Source: Chloroflexota bacterium (lineage in GTDB: Bacteria; Chloroflexota; Chloroflexia; Chloroheliales; Chloroheliaceae). Taken from it: a stretch of DNA of 48,131 nucleotides. This document shows positions 32,746 to 40,582 of this stretch, in pieces (the stretch's first letter is position 1; each line of letters begins with the position of its first letter). The notes beneath the pieces are model-generated. The model was not told the DNA's origin and did no database searches. It saw only the letters and a list, made by a program, of their open reading frames with translations. The position numbers and the translations under genes were made by a program. The DNA is taken from the NCBI GenBank assembly GCA_028287745.1, contig JAQBPB010000001.1:1-48131 (forward strand). The letters are read 5' to 3'.

Positions 32746-33567
32746 CTATACGTGTTCCAGGTAGCGTTCCGACATCCTGGCTAAAACTTCCTTGCCGGGC
32801 GTGTTCCAGATTGCCTGGTTGAAGATTTCGACCTCAATCGGGCCAAAATAACCGGCCGCTTCGACCGCCTCGCGCAACCGGCGCAGTTCAATCACGCCGT
32901 CACCCATCATGCCCCGGCCCATCAAAATGTCCGGCAGCGGCACAAGCCAGTCGCTGACGTGGAAGCCCAGGATGGTCCCGGCTGCCGCCTCAATCTGGTT
33001 GTAAACCTCCGGGTCCCACCAGACGTGAAAGACGTCTACCACCACGCCCAGGTTAGGGTGGTTCAGTTGCTTTACAATATTATTGGCCTGTCCCAGCGAC
33101 ACGATCACCGAGCGTTCGGCGGCGTACATCGGGTGCATCGGTTCGATGCCCAGCTTTACGCCGTGTCCGGCGGCAAAAGGCAGCAGCTTTTCAATAGAGT
33201 CCTGGACGTAAGCCCGCGCAGTATCCTGGTCTTTGCTGGCAGCCGGGCCGCAGACCAGCACCAGCACGTCGGTACCGATGGTCGCCGCTTCTTCGATGGC
33301 CCGGCGGTTATCTTCCAGGCGGGCCAAACGGCCCTCTTTTGTCGCATCATCGAACCAGCCGCCCCGGCACAGGCTGGAAACTTTCAGACCGGCTTCCCGG
33401 ACCAGCCGGGCGGTTTCCTTTAAGCCGGTCGCGGCTACTTTATCCCGCCAGAACGAAATATAGGGAATTTCGGCCTCTAGACAGCCTTCCACGGCCTCTG
33501 GCACACTCCACTTCTGGGTGGTAATCTGGTTCAGGCTCAACCTTGAAAGGTCAGTTAACGCTGCCAT
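32746..33567 (-). CDS. TIM-barrel sugar (phosphate) isomerase/epimerase family protein
   Basis: 273 aa, xylose-isomerase-like TIM barrel (AP_endonuc_2). Likely metal ligands are Glu142 in GIEPMHPMYA, Asp178 in VVVDVFHVWW, His203 in GFHVSDW and Glu247 in IEVEIFN. Family members are sugar 3-epimerases, hydroxypyruvate isomerases, inosose dehydratases and the 3-keto-glycoside lyases that act after Gfo/Idh dehydrogenases. AGGAG precedes the ATG. It lies nine bases after the DUF993 gene, which follows a Gfo/Idh gene by five bases, so the three are surely co-translated and probably work on one substrate. Confidence 0.9.
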   Translation of the reverse strand: MAALTDLSRLSLNQITTQKWSVPEAVEGCLEAEIPYISFWRDKVAATGLKETARLVREAGLKVSSLCRGGWFDDATKEGRLARLEDNRRAIEEAATIGTDVLVLVCGPAASKDQDTARAYVQDSIEKLLPFAAGHGVKLGIEPMHPMYAAERSVIVSLGQANNIVKQLNHPNLGVVVDVFHVWWDPEVYNQIEAAAGTILGFHVSDWLVPLPDILMGRGMMGDGVIELRRLREAVEAAGYFGPIEVEIFNQAIWNTPGKEVLARMSERYLEHV

Positions 33568-33576
33568 GAATTTCTC

Positions 33577-34740
33577 CTATTCGATACCGGCCAGGGCCAG
33601 CACGCGATGCATACGTCGGGCTGCCATTTCGGGGTCTTTAATAAGGAAAGCTTTATCGGCCAGGACCAGCAATTCGGTCAGGTGCAGCAGCGAACGCGCG
33701 CTTTCCATTCCGGCAACCATCTTGAAGTGCGACTGGTGCCCGTTCAGGTAAGCCAGGAAAACTACCCCGGTCTTATAATAAAAGGTCGGCGCTTTGAAGA
33801 TATGGCGCGAAAGCGGCACAGTCGGCTCTAAAATTGCCCGGTAGCGGGCGGTATCGCCCTCATCCAGCGCTTGCAGGGCCGCCGCCGCCGCCGGGGCGAT
33901 GGCATCAAAGATACCCAGCAGGGCATGGCTGAAGCCCTGTGCGTCACCCTGGATCAGTTCGGGGTAGTTGAAGTCATCGCCGGTATACATCTTGACGCTG
34001 GCTGGCAGCTTCCGCCGCATGGTAATTTCTTTTCCGGCGTCCAGCAGCGAGATTTTAATCCCGTTTATTTTGGCGGCGTGGCGTTCAATCAGGCTTAAAC
34101 AGACCTGCATCGCGGCTTCCGGGTCGCGGTGGCCCCAATATCCGGCCAGGGCCGGGTCGAACATGTCACCCAGCCAGTGCAGGATAACCGGCTCTTTTAC
34201 CTGGCTTAAAATGTGGTCGTAGACCTGGAGATAATCGTCAGGGCTTTTGGCGCAGGCTGCTAAAGCCCGGCTTGCCATCAAAATAATCCGGCCGCCCTGG
34301 CTCTCCACGAAACCGCACTGCTCTTCGTAGGCAGCTTTAACCTGGGTCAGGGTCACGCCGGGCAAAGCTAACAGGTGGTCGGTCCCGGCGCCGCAGGCAA
34401 TCCCACCGCCCACCGCTTTGGCGGCAGCCAGCGACCGGCGAATCAACTCCTGGGTGGCGGTCCAATCCAGACCCATGCCCCGCTGGGCCGTATCCATCGC
34501 TTCCGCGACTGAAAAACCCAACGACCAGAGATGCTGGCGGTAGGCCAGGGTAGCTTGCCAGTCAATACTGGCCGGGCTGGCCGGGCTATTTTCGCCCAGC
34601 GGGTTCGCGACCACATGAGCGGCGGCGAAAGCCACCCGGCTGCGGGCCGGACTGGCCGCGACCGGGTAGGGGCTGGGTTCGCCCAGGGTGTAGGGAAGGA
34701 GCTTGCCGTCCGGTTGTGGTAAAAGTAAGGCTTTAGTCAT
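33577..34740 (-). CDS. DUF993 family protein (dihydrodipicolinate-synthase-like TIM barrel)
   Basis: 387 aa. Recognised by overall pattern as DUF993, a class-I-aldolase-like TIM barrel often found with Gfo/Idh/MocA and TIM-barrel isomerase genes. The segment INGIKISLLDAGKE holds Lys229 at the strand position where DHDPS-type aldolases carry the Schiff-base lysine. GIACGAGTDHLL, VILHWLGDMFDP and YTGDDFNYPELI are further conserved-looking stretches. No substrate is established. The tight spacing to both neighbours (5 and 9 bases) supports a shared three-step pathway such as oxidation, elimination or isomerisation, then retro-aldol cleavage (inference). Confidence 0.82.
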   Translation of the reverse strand: MTKALLLPQPDGKLLPYTLGEPSPYPVAASPARSRVAFAAAHVVANPLGENSPASPASIDWQATLAYRQHLWSLGFSVAEAMDTAQRGMGLDWTATQELIRRSLAAAKAVGGGIACGAGTDHLLALPGVTLTQVKAAYEEQCGFVESQGGRIILMASRALAACAKSPDDYLQVYDHILSQVKEPVILHWLGDMFDPALAGYWGHRDPEAAMQVCLSLIERHAAKINGIKISLLDAGKEITMRRKLPASVKMYTGDDFNYPELIQGDAQGFSHALLGIFDAIAPAAAAALQALDEGDTARYRAILEPTVPLSRHIFKAPTFYYKTGVVFLAYLNGHQSHFKMVAGMESARSLLHLTELLVLADKAFLIKDPEMAARRMHRVLALAGIE

Positions 34741-34745
34741 ATTGT

Positions 34746-35906
34746 TTACTTCGTCAGTGAACTAAGGGGCGGGACATCCAGCCAGCGACGTTCCTTCCAG
34801 GACTGCAGGCCCAGTTCGGCCAGTTGCACCCCTTTGACGCCTTCCATCAGGTCCCAGCGGAAGGGCGTATCCAGCACGACATGTTTAAGGAACATTTCCC
34901 ACTGAATTTTGAAGGCATTTTCGAATATGCCGTTGTCTGGGACATCCATCCACTCGGACCGGAAATCAATCGGATTCGGGATGTCGGGGTTCCAGACCGG
35001 CTTGGGCGTGTTGACCCGGCCCTGGACCTTGCACTCGCGCAGACCGGCTACGGCGCTGCCGTGAGTGCCATCAACCTGGATGGACAGCAATTCATCGCGG
35101 TAGACCCGCACGCACCAGGACGAGTTGAAATGGGCAATTATGCCGCCTTCCAGTTCGAAAGTGGTGTAGGCCGCGTCATCGGCGGTAGCAGGATAGGTCT
35201 GGCCCTGCTCGTCTACACGCTCCGGAATATGGGTCGCGCCCAGGCAGGAAACCGCTTTAATCTGCCCAAAAAGGTTGGATAAGACGTATTCCCAGTGGCA
35301 CAGCATATCCACGATAATTCCGCCGTCATCTTCCTTGCGGTAGTTCCAGGAAGGCCGCTGGGCGGGCTGCCAATCACCTTCAAAGACCCAGTAACCGAAC
35401 TCGCCCCGCACCGAAAGTATCCGGCCAAAGAAGCCGCTGTCAATTACTCTTTTCAACTTTAATAAGCCCGGCAAGAACAGTTTATCCTGCACGATGCCGT
35501 TTTTTACACCGGCCTCGCGGGCCAGGGTGGCGATTTCCAGGGCGGCTTTGAGGTCGGCGGCCACCGGTTTTTCGCTGTAAATATGTTTTCCGGCTTTGAT
35601 AGCGGCTTTTATCGATTTGGCGCGTTGGGTCGTGGTCTGGGCATCAAAATAAATTTCATCTTTGGGGTTTGCCAGGCATTCATTTAAATCGGTACTCCAA
35701 CGCTCAATGCCATTAGCCTGGGCCAGAGCCTGCAACTTCGCTTCATTTCGACCGACCAGGATTGGGTCGGGCATTATTACATCGCCATCCTGTAGAACAA
35801 TTCCGCCCTGTTTGCGAATTGCGACCAGGGAACGGACAAGGTGCTGGTTGGTGCCCATTCGGCCGGTGACACCATTCATGATGATACCGATATTTCGAAT
35901 GCTCAA
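34746..35906 (-). CDS. Gfo/Idh/MocA-family oxidoreductase
   Basis: 386 aa. The N-terminal Rossmann fold has an unusual cofactor loop, NGVTGRMG (11-18), more like dihydrodipicolinate reductase than the usual GxGxxG. The family catalytic motif SEKPVA (Glu112, Lys113, Pro114) and GGIIVDMLCHWEY (metal/proton-transfer Asp and His) are present. It starts at a TTG nine bases after AGAGG; the next ATG would remove the first strand of the Rossmann fold. These NAD(P) enzymes oxidise sugars or inositols, often at C3. It heads the tightly packed Gfo-DUF993-isomerase gene trio. Confidence 0.92.
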   Translation of the reverse strand: MSIRNIGIIMNGVTGRMGTNQHLVRSLVAIRKQGGIVLQDGDVIMPDPILVGRNEAKLQALAQANGIERWSTDLNECLANPKDEIYFDAQTTTQRAKSIKAAIKAGKHIYSEKPVAADLKAALEIATLAREAGVKNGIVQDKLFLPGLLKLKRVIDSGFFGRILSVRGEFGYWVFEGDWQPAQRPSWNYRKEDDGGIIVDMLCHWEYVLSNLFGQIKAVSCLGATHIPERVDEQGQTYPATADDAAYTTFELEGGIIAHFNSSWCVRVYRDELLSIQVDGTHGSAVAGLRECKVQGRVNTPKPVWNPDIPNPIDFRSEWMDVPDNGIFENAFKIQWEMFLKHVVLDTPFRWDLMEGVKGVQLAELGLQSWKERRWLDVPPLSSLTK

Positions 35907-35958
35907 GGCTGTATTCCTCTCTTAATGCTTTCTGGCAAAAGAAGTATAAAATTTTATT

Positions 35959-36285
35959 TTAGTAATCCCGGAAATCCTGGCGAGGCGGGCTGAATATATC
36001 TAATAGTAAACTTTCTTCCAGGGCTTCCGCGCCGTGCATGGTATTGGAAGGTATGAGCAAGTGTTCACCAGTTGCTACAACCCGCTCCTGGCCGTCCAGG
36101 GTAAAGCGTACCCGGCCGCTAATGACCCGGGTGGCCTGTTCGTGCGGATGTTTGTGCAGGTTGCCCACCGCTCCCGGTTCGAAATGAACTTCTACCAGCA
36201 TCATTTTTTCGCCATCCACAACAATGCGGCGGCGCACTCCCGGTTCTGCCGCTTGCCATTCATTACTTTTTTCTGTTTCGGACAT
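35959..36285 (-). CDS. KdgF-like small cupin
   Basis: 108 aa, a single cupin barrel. The sequence pattern GAVGNLHKHPHEQ (metal ligands among His44, His46, His48 and Gln50), VISGRVRFTLDG, LIPSNTMHG with His84, and the ending LLLDIFSPPRQDF closely follow KdgF. KdgF opens the ring of 4,5-unsaturated uronates from pectin and alginate. Here it may linearise an unsaturated or keto sugar (inference). It lies between the binding-protein gene and the Gfo/Idh gene in the leftward operon, after a 162-base gap with nested inverted repeats. Generic sugar-binding cupin is the alternative. Confidence 0.82.
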   Translation of the reverse strand: MSETEKSNEWQAAEPGVRRRIVVDGEKMMLVEVHFEPGAVGNLHKHPHEQATRVISGRVRFTLDGQERVVATGEHLLIPSNTMHGAEALEESLLLDIFSPPRQDFRDY

Positions 36286-36309
36286 ATTATTCTTTTCTTT
36301 TAATTAATT

Positions 36310-36434
36310 GCATAGAACGTAAAATATCTAACTTGATACCGGGTGTCAGAGCGGGAAAGATTTAGCCATTGTAAAGGACTAATCTTACCCGCTTCTAACT
36401 TTTTAGTCTAATTTAGCCATTGTACGTTCTATGC
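36310..36434. repeat. Nested inverted-repeat element between binding-protein and cupin genes
   Basis: Outer arms GCATAGAACGTA (36310-36321) and its exact reverse complement (36423-36434) enclose an inner hairpin, GCGGGAAAGATTTAG (36351-36365) with CTAATCTTACCCGC (36379-36392), and two direct copies of TTTAGCCATTGTA (36361-36373 and 36412-36424). No U tract and no clear target-site duplication. It could be an attenuator, an RNA-processing site or a small mobile-element relic. Confidence 0.6.
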
Positions 36435-36447
36435 GACAAATCCGGGT

Positions 36448-38259
36448 TTAGCCTTTGATCGAAGCCGCGAATTCTTTAGCAACGGTGTCGCCGCCACGGC
36501 TCTTCCAATCGCTAATAAGTTTGTCGAGTGTGTTAATCGGCTGGCGGCCGGTTACAATCGCGTTTGCAGCGTCGTTAACAACGGTGGTCAACTCACTTTG
36601 CTTGCTAACCCAGGTCTGGGAGAAAGCGGTAAGGGCCGGGTTGACATAAACGTTGGACAGCAAGGTCTTGACCGCATCCTGGACTATCTGACCCTGGTCA
36701 GGGAAGGCCGGGTAATACAGGACCGGTTGAGGCCCCATAATATAAGGCAGGTCGCCAATCTCGTTTTTGCCCAGGTCGGTCACTACCGGTGAGCCATCGG
36801 CCTGCTTGGTGTGGTCTACACCTTCAATACCGTAGTTAATGAAAATGTATTCTTCACTGCCGAAAGGAGCGGCAAAGAAATCCAGGATCCGCAGCAGCTC
36901 TTTGACCCGTTCTGGGTCTTTGCCGACCTTGGAAGGAATCATTGCCATCGCATAGAAACCGGGACCGCCATAGTGGTAGCCCTGGCTCCCATCAACTCCG
37001 GGAGGCGGCAGCATAACCACGTCCGCGTTCGGGTTGAAAGTCTTGGCGACTGCCCGGCGTCCGGTGGCGTTAGGGATACCGGTCACGGTATCGGTAATTC
37101 CGCCGTACTTGCCGCTGACGAAGTTATTGCGGTTCTGGTCGCCGGTCTGAGTCAGCGTATCGGGATAGTACAATCCGGCAGCCCAGATTTTGTTCATGTA
37201 GGCCAGGTAAGTTTTATACTCAGGCGTTTCAATAAAGAAAGTCAGGCTGCCATCACTATTCTGCCTCCAGGGGTAAGGTACTTTGAACATACCCATTACC
37301 GTAGAGTGGGCTGCCAGGCTGCTAAAGGCATTGGTACCGGAGATACCGGAGTCACCCAGACCCCAGGTATTTTTTTGACCATCACCATCAGGGTCTTTGT
37401 TGGTGAAATTTTCCAGCATCGTGAAGAACTCGTCCGGGGTTTTGGGGTTTGGATTTCCAAATTTCTCGGCCCAGTCCTTGCGCCAGAGCGTACCGGTGCT
37501 GGTTAAGAAGCGGGGACGAGGCACCCCGTAATTTTTACCCCTGATGCTGGAGTTTTTCCAGAGCTGCGGAGCAAACTTTGCCAGGTTAGGGAATTCTTTA
37601 AGAGCCTCACCGGTCACATAAGGAGTTAAATCGGTATAGGCCCCTTGCTGAATCAGTTTGTTCTGGTCCGGCGTCGAGTTCAAATCCACCAAAACCAGGT
37701 CTCCCATGTCGCCACTAGCCGAAAGCACGGCCAATTTCTCAGGGTAGCTGCTGTTAGGGATGATGGTGACGTCCCAGGTTGCACCCAGGCGTTTTTCCAG
37801 TTCCTGCCAGTACTTGTTCTGGGATTTTTCTTTAACAGTCGGCTGGCCGGAGCTAAAGACGGTGACTTTGACAGCTTTGCCGTTTCCGGGCAGCCTGGCG
37901 GTGGACTTGAATACCGGTGGTAATGCCTTGTAAATATCCGGTACACCGGGCGCTCCGCCTGGAATAACACCCGTCCCGGCTGCTGCTGCTGCGGTAGTAG
38001 CCGTACCGGAGGCGGCGGTAGTGCCAGCGGCCGCGGTAGTACCAGCCGCCGCAGTGGTTGCCGTTGCTCTGGTAGTAGTTGCCGCGCCGGTAGTGGTCGC
38101 TGCACTAGTGGTGGTTGCGGCACCGGTTGTAGAGGTTGCATCACCACATGCGGCCAGTATTACACCCCCAGCGGGTATGATTGCCGCCGTTGCAGCCGCC
38201 AACCGGATGAACCGGCGGCGACTGAAACTGCTTGTTGGCCGTTTAGCTTCTTCGCTCAT
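36448..38259 (-). CDS. Extracellular solute-binding lipoprotein, LplA-like, with Tat signal
   Basis: 603 aa from the ATG at 38259; GGAGG lies six bases upstream, and the earlier ATG at 38271 overlaps that site. The N-terminus has a twin-arginine motif SRRRFIR (13-19), a hydrophobic stretch and ILAAC with lipidated Cys38, so export is probably by Tat as a lipoprotein. Residues 42-100 are an Ala/Thr linker. The rest is a large family 1-type binding protein, as in LplA/YtcQ proteins that serve LplB/LplC permeases. It is third in the leftward operon. The ligand is probably an oligosaccharide, perhaps pectic (inference). Confidence 0.92.
   Translation of the reverse strand: MSEEAKRPTSSFSRRRFIRLAAATAAIIPAGGVILAACGDATSTTGAATTTSAATTTGAATTTRATATTAAAGTTAAAGTTAASGTATTAAAAAGTGVIPGGAPGVPDIYKALPPVFKSTARLPGNGKAVKVTVFSSGQPTVKEKSQNKYWQELEKRLGATWDVTIIPNSSYPEKLAVLSASGDMGDLVLVDLNSTPDQNKLIQQGAYTDLTPYVTGEALKEFPNLAKFAPQLWKNSSIRGKNYGVPRPRFLTSTGTLWRKDWAEKFGNPNPKTPDEFFTMLENFTNKDPDGDGQKNTWGLGDSGISGTNAFSSLAAHSTVMGMFKVPYPWRQNSDGSLTFFIETPEYKTYLAYMNKIWAAGLYYPDTLTQTGDQNRNNFVSGKYGGITDTVTGIPNATGRRAVAKTFNPNADVVMLPPPGVDGSQGYHYGGPGFYAMAMIPSKVGKDPERVKELLRILDFFAAPFGSEEYIFINYGIEGVDHTKQADGSPVVTDLGKNEIGDLPYIMGPQPVLYYPAFPDQGQIVQDAVKTLLSNVYVNPALTAFSQTWVSKQSELTTVVNDAANAIVTGRQPINTLDKLISDWKSRGGDTVAKEFAASIKG
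37970..38145 (-). repeat. Low-complexity Ala/Thr linker coding repeat in the LplA-like lipoprotein
   Basis: Repeating codons for short units such as TTGAAT, TTAAAG and TTAASG follow the lipidated cysteine. The unit differs from those of the other two binding proteins, so the linkers look separately evolved although alike in composition. Confidence 0.65.
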
Positions 38260-38348
38260 TAAATCCTCCATTTATATCTTTTTAGAACCACTTAGATTGA
38301 AACCTGGCCTTGTTTTAACCCAGGGTGACGTTTAGTTAGTCGTAAAAC

Positions 38349-39224
38349 TTAACCTTTGATAGAGCCGGTTAAAACGCCTTTGGTAAAGTATTTCTGTAAG
38401 AAAGGATAAACAATTAAAATAGGGATGGTCGCCAGGACCACAACTGCCATCTGAATAGTGATGGATGGCGGCGGCTGCTGGTTGACCACAACATCCTGGA
38501 TAACAGCCCCTTGCAGCACAAATTGGCGCAAGACCAATTGGACGGGCCATTTGGCCGGGTCGTTGATGTAAAGTGTGGCATCAAAGAAGCTGTTCCAATG
38601 CCCCACGCCGTAGAATAGGCCGATAGCGGCTACAACTGCGCCGGATAGCGGCAGGACAAAGTTCCACAATATGCGCAGGTCGTTGGCCCCATCCAGTTTG
38701 GCGCTTTCAATCAGTTCTTCCGGGATACTCATAAATGAGTTGCGGATTACCACCAGGTTAAAAGCACTGATCGCGCCGGGTAGAATAAGCGCCCACAGGT
38801 TGTCCAACAGTCCTAATTGTTTGACTACCAGGTATTTTGGAATGATACCGGGGGCAAACAGGATTGTGAAAGCTACCAGGCCCAGGATAAAGCCCCGGCC
38901 GGGAACGCCCCGGCGGCTGAGTCCGTAAGCCATTGTGACGGTCATAAAAAGGTTTACCAGGGTGCCAACGATAGTGACAAATAAACTGACCCCTACCGCC
39001 CGGGTAACCACCCCGCTGGCAAGTACATAATTGTAAGCGTCAAGGGTCGGGTGAGCCGGTATTAGCACAAGGCCCTTACCGGCGACATCGTTAAAGTTCG
39101 AAAAGCTGATCGAGAGGATATAGACGAAGGGAAAGATCATTACAAAGGCCAGAAGCGTCCAGAATATCCGCATGCCCCACCGGCCCAGGAAACTTGGTTT
39201 TTCATGCCATGTCGCTGCCGCCAT
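38349..39224 (-). CDS. Carbohydrate ABC transporter permease, LplC/MalG type
   Basis: 291 aa with six predicted membrane segments. The docking loop reads LIESAKLDGANDLRILWNFV then LPLSGAV; YGVGHWNSFFDATLYINDP and the ending KYFTKGVLTGSIKG are characteristic of LplC-type permeases. Its ATG overlaps the stop of the preceding LplB-like gene (TAATG), so they are translationally coupled. It forms the channel for the LplA-like lipoprotein encoded next. Confidence 0.95.
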   Translation of the reverse strand: MAAATWHEKPSFLGRWGMRIFWTLLAFVMIFPFVYILSISFSNFNDVAGKGLVLIPAHPTLDAYNYVLASGVVTRAVGVSLFVTIVGTLVNLFMTVTMAYGLSRRGVPGRGFILGLVAFTILFAPGIIPKYLVVKQLGLLDNLWALILPGAISAFNLVVIRNSFMSIPEELIESAKLDGANDLRILWNFVLPLSGAVVAAIGLFYGVGHWNSFFDATLYINDPAKWPVQLVLRQFVLQGAVIQDVVVNQQPPPSITIQMAVVVLATIPILIVYPFLQKYFTKGVLTGSIKG

Positions 39225-40183
39225 TAGAATAGCCCTTCCTCTCCAAACTTACGGGCCAGTTTGTTAGCCCCTAAAATCAGTATCAGTCCTACCAGCCCTT
39301 TAACCAGGCCAACGGCGGTGCTGAAACCCCAATCGCCTGCCTGAACACCCCGGAAGTAGACAAACGTATCCAATACTTCGGCGGCCTGGGCCCCGACTGC
39401 ATTGCGCTGTAAGAAGATTTGTTCAAAGCCGGTATTTAGAATTGTGCCCAGCCGCAGGACCAGCAGCAGGATGATAGTGCTGCGAATACCCGGCAGGGTG
39501 ATATGCCAGATTCGCCGCCATTTGTTCGCCCCGTCAATTACGGCTGCTTCATATAAAGAAAGGTCAATCGCGGTCAGGGCTGCCAGGAAGATAATCGTAC
39601 CCCAGCCGCTATCTTTCCAGACCACCTGGATAACAACCAGTGGTTTGAAGAAATCCGGGTTACTCATAATGTCCAGCGGTTGGCCCCCGGTACCCCGGAT
39701 CAGGTTATTGATGAACCCATCGCCACCCAGGATTTGCTGGAAAATTGAAATGATAATTACCCAGCTAATAAAGTGGGGTAAGTACAATATACTCTGCAGA
39801 AAGCGGCGAGCTTTATCGCTCACCATGTTATTGAGCATAATGGCAAGCGCGATAGGGATGGGAAAAGCAAATATAATTTGAAGCAAACTGATAATCAGCG
39901 TGTTGGAAATTGCTATTCCTACATCCGGGTCGCTAAAAAGGCGGGCAAAGTTATCCAACCCAACCCATGGACTTTCGAAAAAGCCCAGGAACGGTGAGAA
40001 GTCTTGAAAGGCAATAAGGTTACCGAGAAGTGGTAAGTACTGGAAGACTACGAAGTAAATTAAACCAGGCGTAATCAGGAGGTATATCCAACGTTCTCGC
40101 CACATCCTCTGCCATAGCGGTGCCCCGGTTTTAGGGGTTGTTTTCTGAAGAAGAGATTTCTTCTCTGATACAATTTGCTTCAT
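39224..40183 (-). CDS. Carbohydrate ABC transporter permease, LplB/MalF type
   Basis: 319 aa, first gene of the leftward operon. It has about six membrane segments; PGLIYFVVFQYLPLLGNLIA, FQDFSPFLGF and YLPHFISWVI are typical of LplB/YtcP-type permeases. The docking loop reads LYEAAVIDGANKWRRIWHIT followed by LPGI. It starts with ATG after AGGTATAAGCG, about 140 bases downstream of a good promoter with an operator-like palindrome. Together with LplC- and LplA-like partners it imports an oligosaccharide. Confidence 0.95.
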   Translation of the reverse strand: MKQIVSEKKSLLQKTTPKTGAPLWQRMWRERWIYLLITPGLIYFVVFQYLPLLGNLIAFQDFSPFLGFFESPWVGLDNFARLFSDPDVGIAISNTLIISLLQIIFAFPIPIALAIMLNNMVSDKARRFLQSILYLPHFISWVIIISIFQQILGGDGFINNLIRGTGGQPLDIMSNPDFFKPLVVIQVVWKDSGWGTIIFLAALTAIDLSLYEAAVIDGANKWRRIWHITLPGIRSTIILLLVLRLGTILNTGFEQIFLQRNAVGAQAAEVLDTFVYFRGVQAGDWGFSTAVGLVKGLVGLILILGANKLARKFGEEGLF

Positions 40184-40321
40184 CGCTTATACCTGATTAT
40201 TCTTTACTATTTAAGAAATGTTAAAACCTAGCGCAGGAAGTACAATAGTTTTCTATTTCAAAGTGCTCTTGTAGTTATGCTCAAGAGTGCAAATAACCAT
40301 CACTAAGAAAACCTTTTCTGT

Positions 40322-40349
40322 AATATAGCATAATATATTATGCTGTCAA
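40322..40349 (-). promoter_or_regulatory. Sigma-70-type promoter of the LplB operon with 18-base palindromic operator
   Basis: On the minus strand TTGACA (40344-40349), 16-base spacer, TATATT (40322-40327). The perfect palindrome AGCATAATATATTATGCT (40327-40344) fills the spacer exactly. A repressor bound here would exclude RNA polymerase; the LacI-type regulator encoded divergently is the obvious candidate. Confidence 0.75.
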
Positions 40350-40434
40350 GAGGCAATTTATCAGGGAAATTATAAATTGAGGCATTTGAAAAATTTCCCA
40401 GCTCATTTTGGGGGCTGAATTTAACTTTTTAGGC

Positions 40435-40464
40435 TTGACACCCATCTAATAGTATGGTAAGAAT
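40435..40464 (+). promoter_or_regulatory. Probable promoter of the LacI-type regulator operon
   Basis: TTGACA (40435-40440), 18-base spacer, AAGAAT (40459-40464). The -10 is a four-of-six match. The upstream in-frame ATG at 40454 lies inside this promoter, which supports the later start used for the regulator. Confidence 0.45.
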
Positions 40465-40582
40465 TATAGCAAGCCGGTTTGTAGTAGTAAACATTTTCTA
40501 TAAAAGCACTTCAGGAAAACCCAATGGTTACAGGATTACCTATCAATTTTTGGGCTTAGCCAAGATAGTTCAGGTTACAAAT

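Larger units (their letters stand above)
40184..40582. other. Divergent regulatory region between importer operon and LacI operon
   Basis: 399 bases, A+T-rich and without a gene. It holds the leftward promoter and palindrome at 40322-40349 and a likely rightward promoter at 40435-40464. An inverted pair, GCTCTTG at 40265-40271 and CAAGAG near 40281, suggests a further weak structure. Confidence 0.6.

Noticed and set aside
40454..40582. A 43-residue N-terminal extension of the LacI-type regulator
   Set aside because: It would start within the promoter and does not look like any LacI N-terminus; the helix-turn-helix begins at the ATG at 40583.
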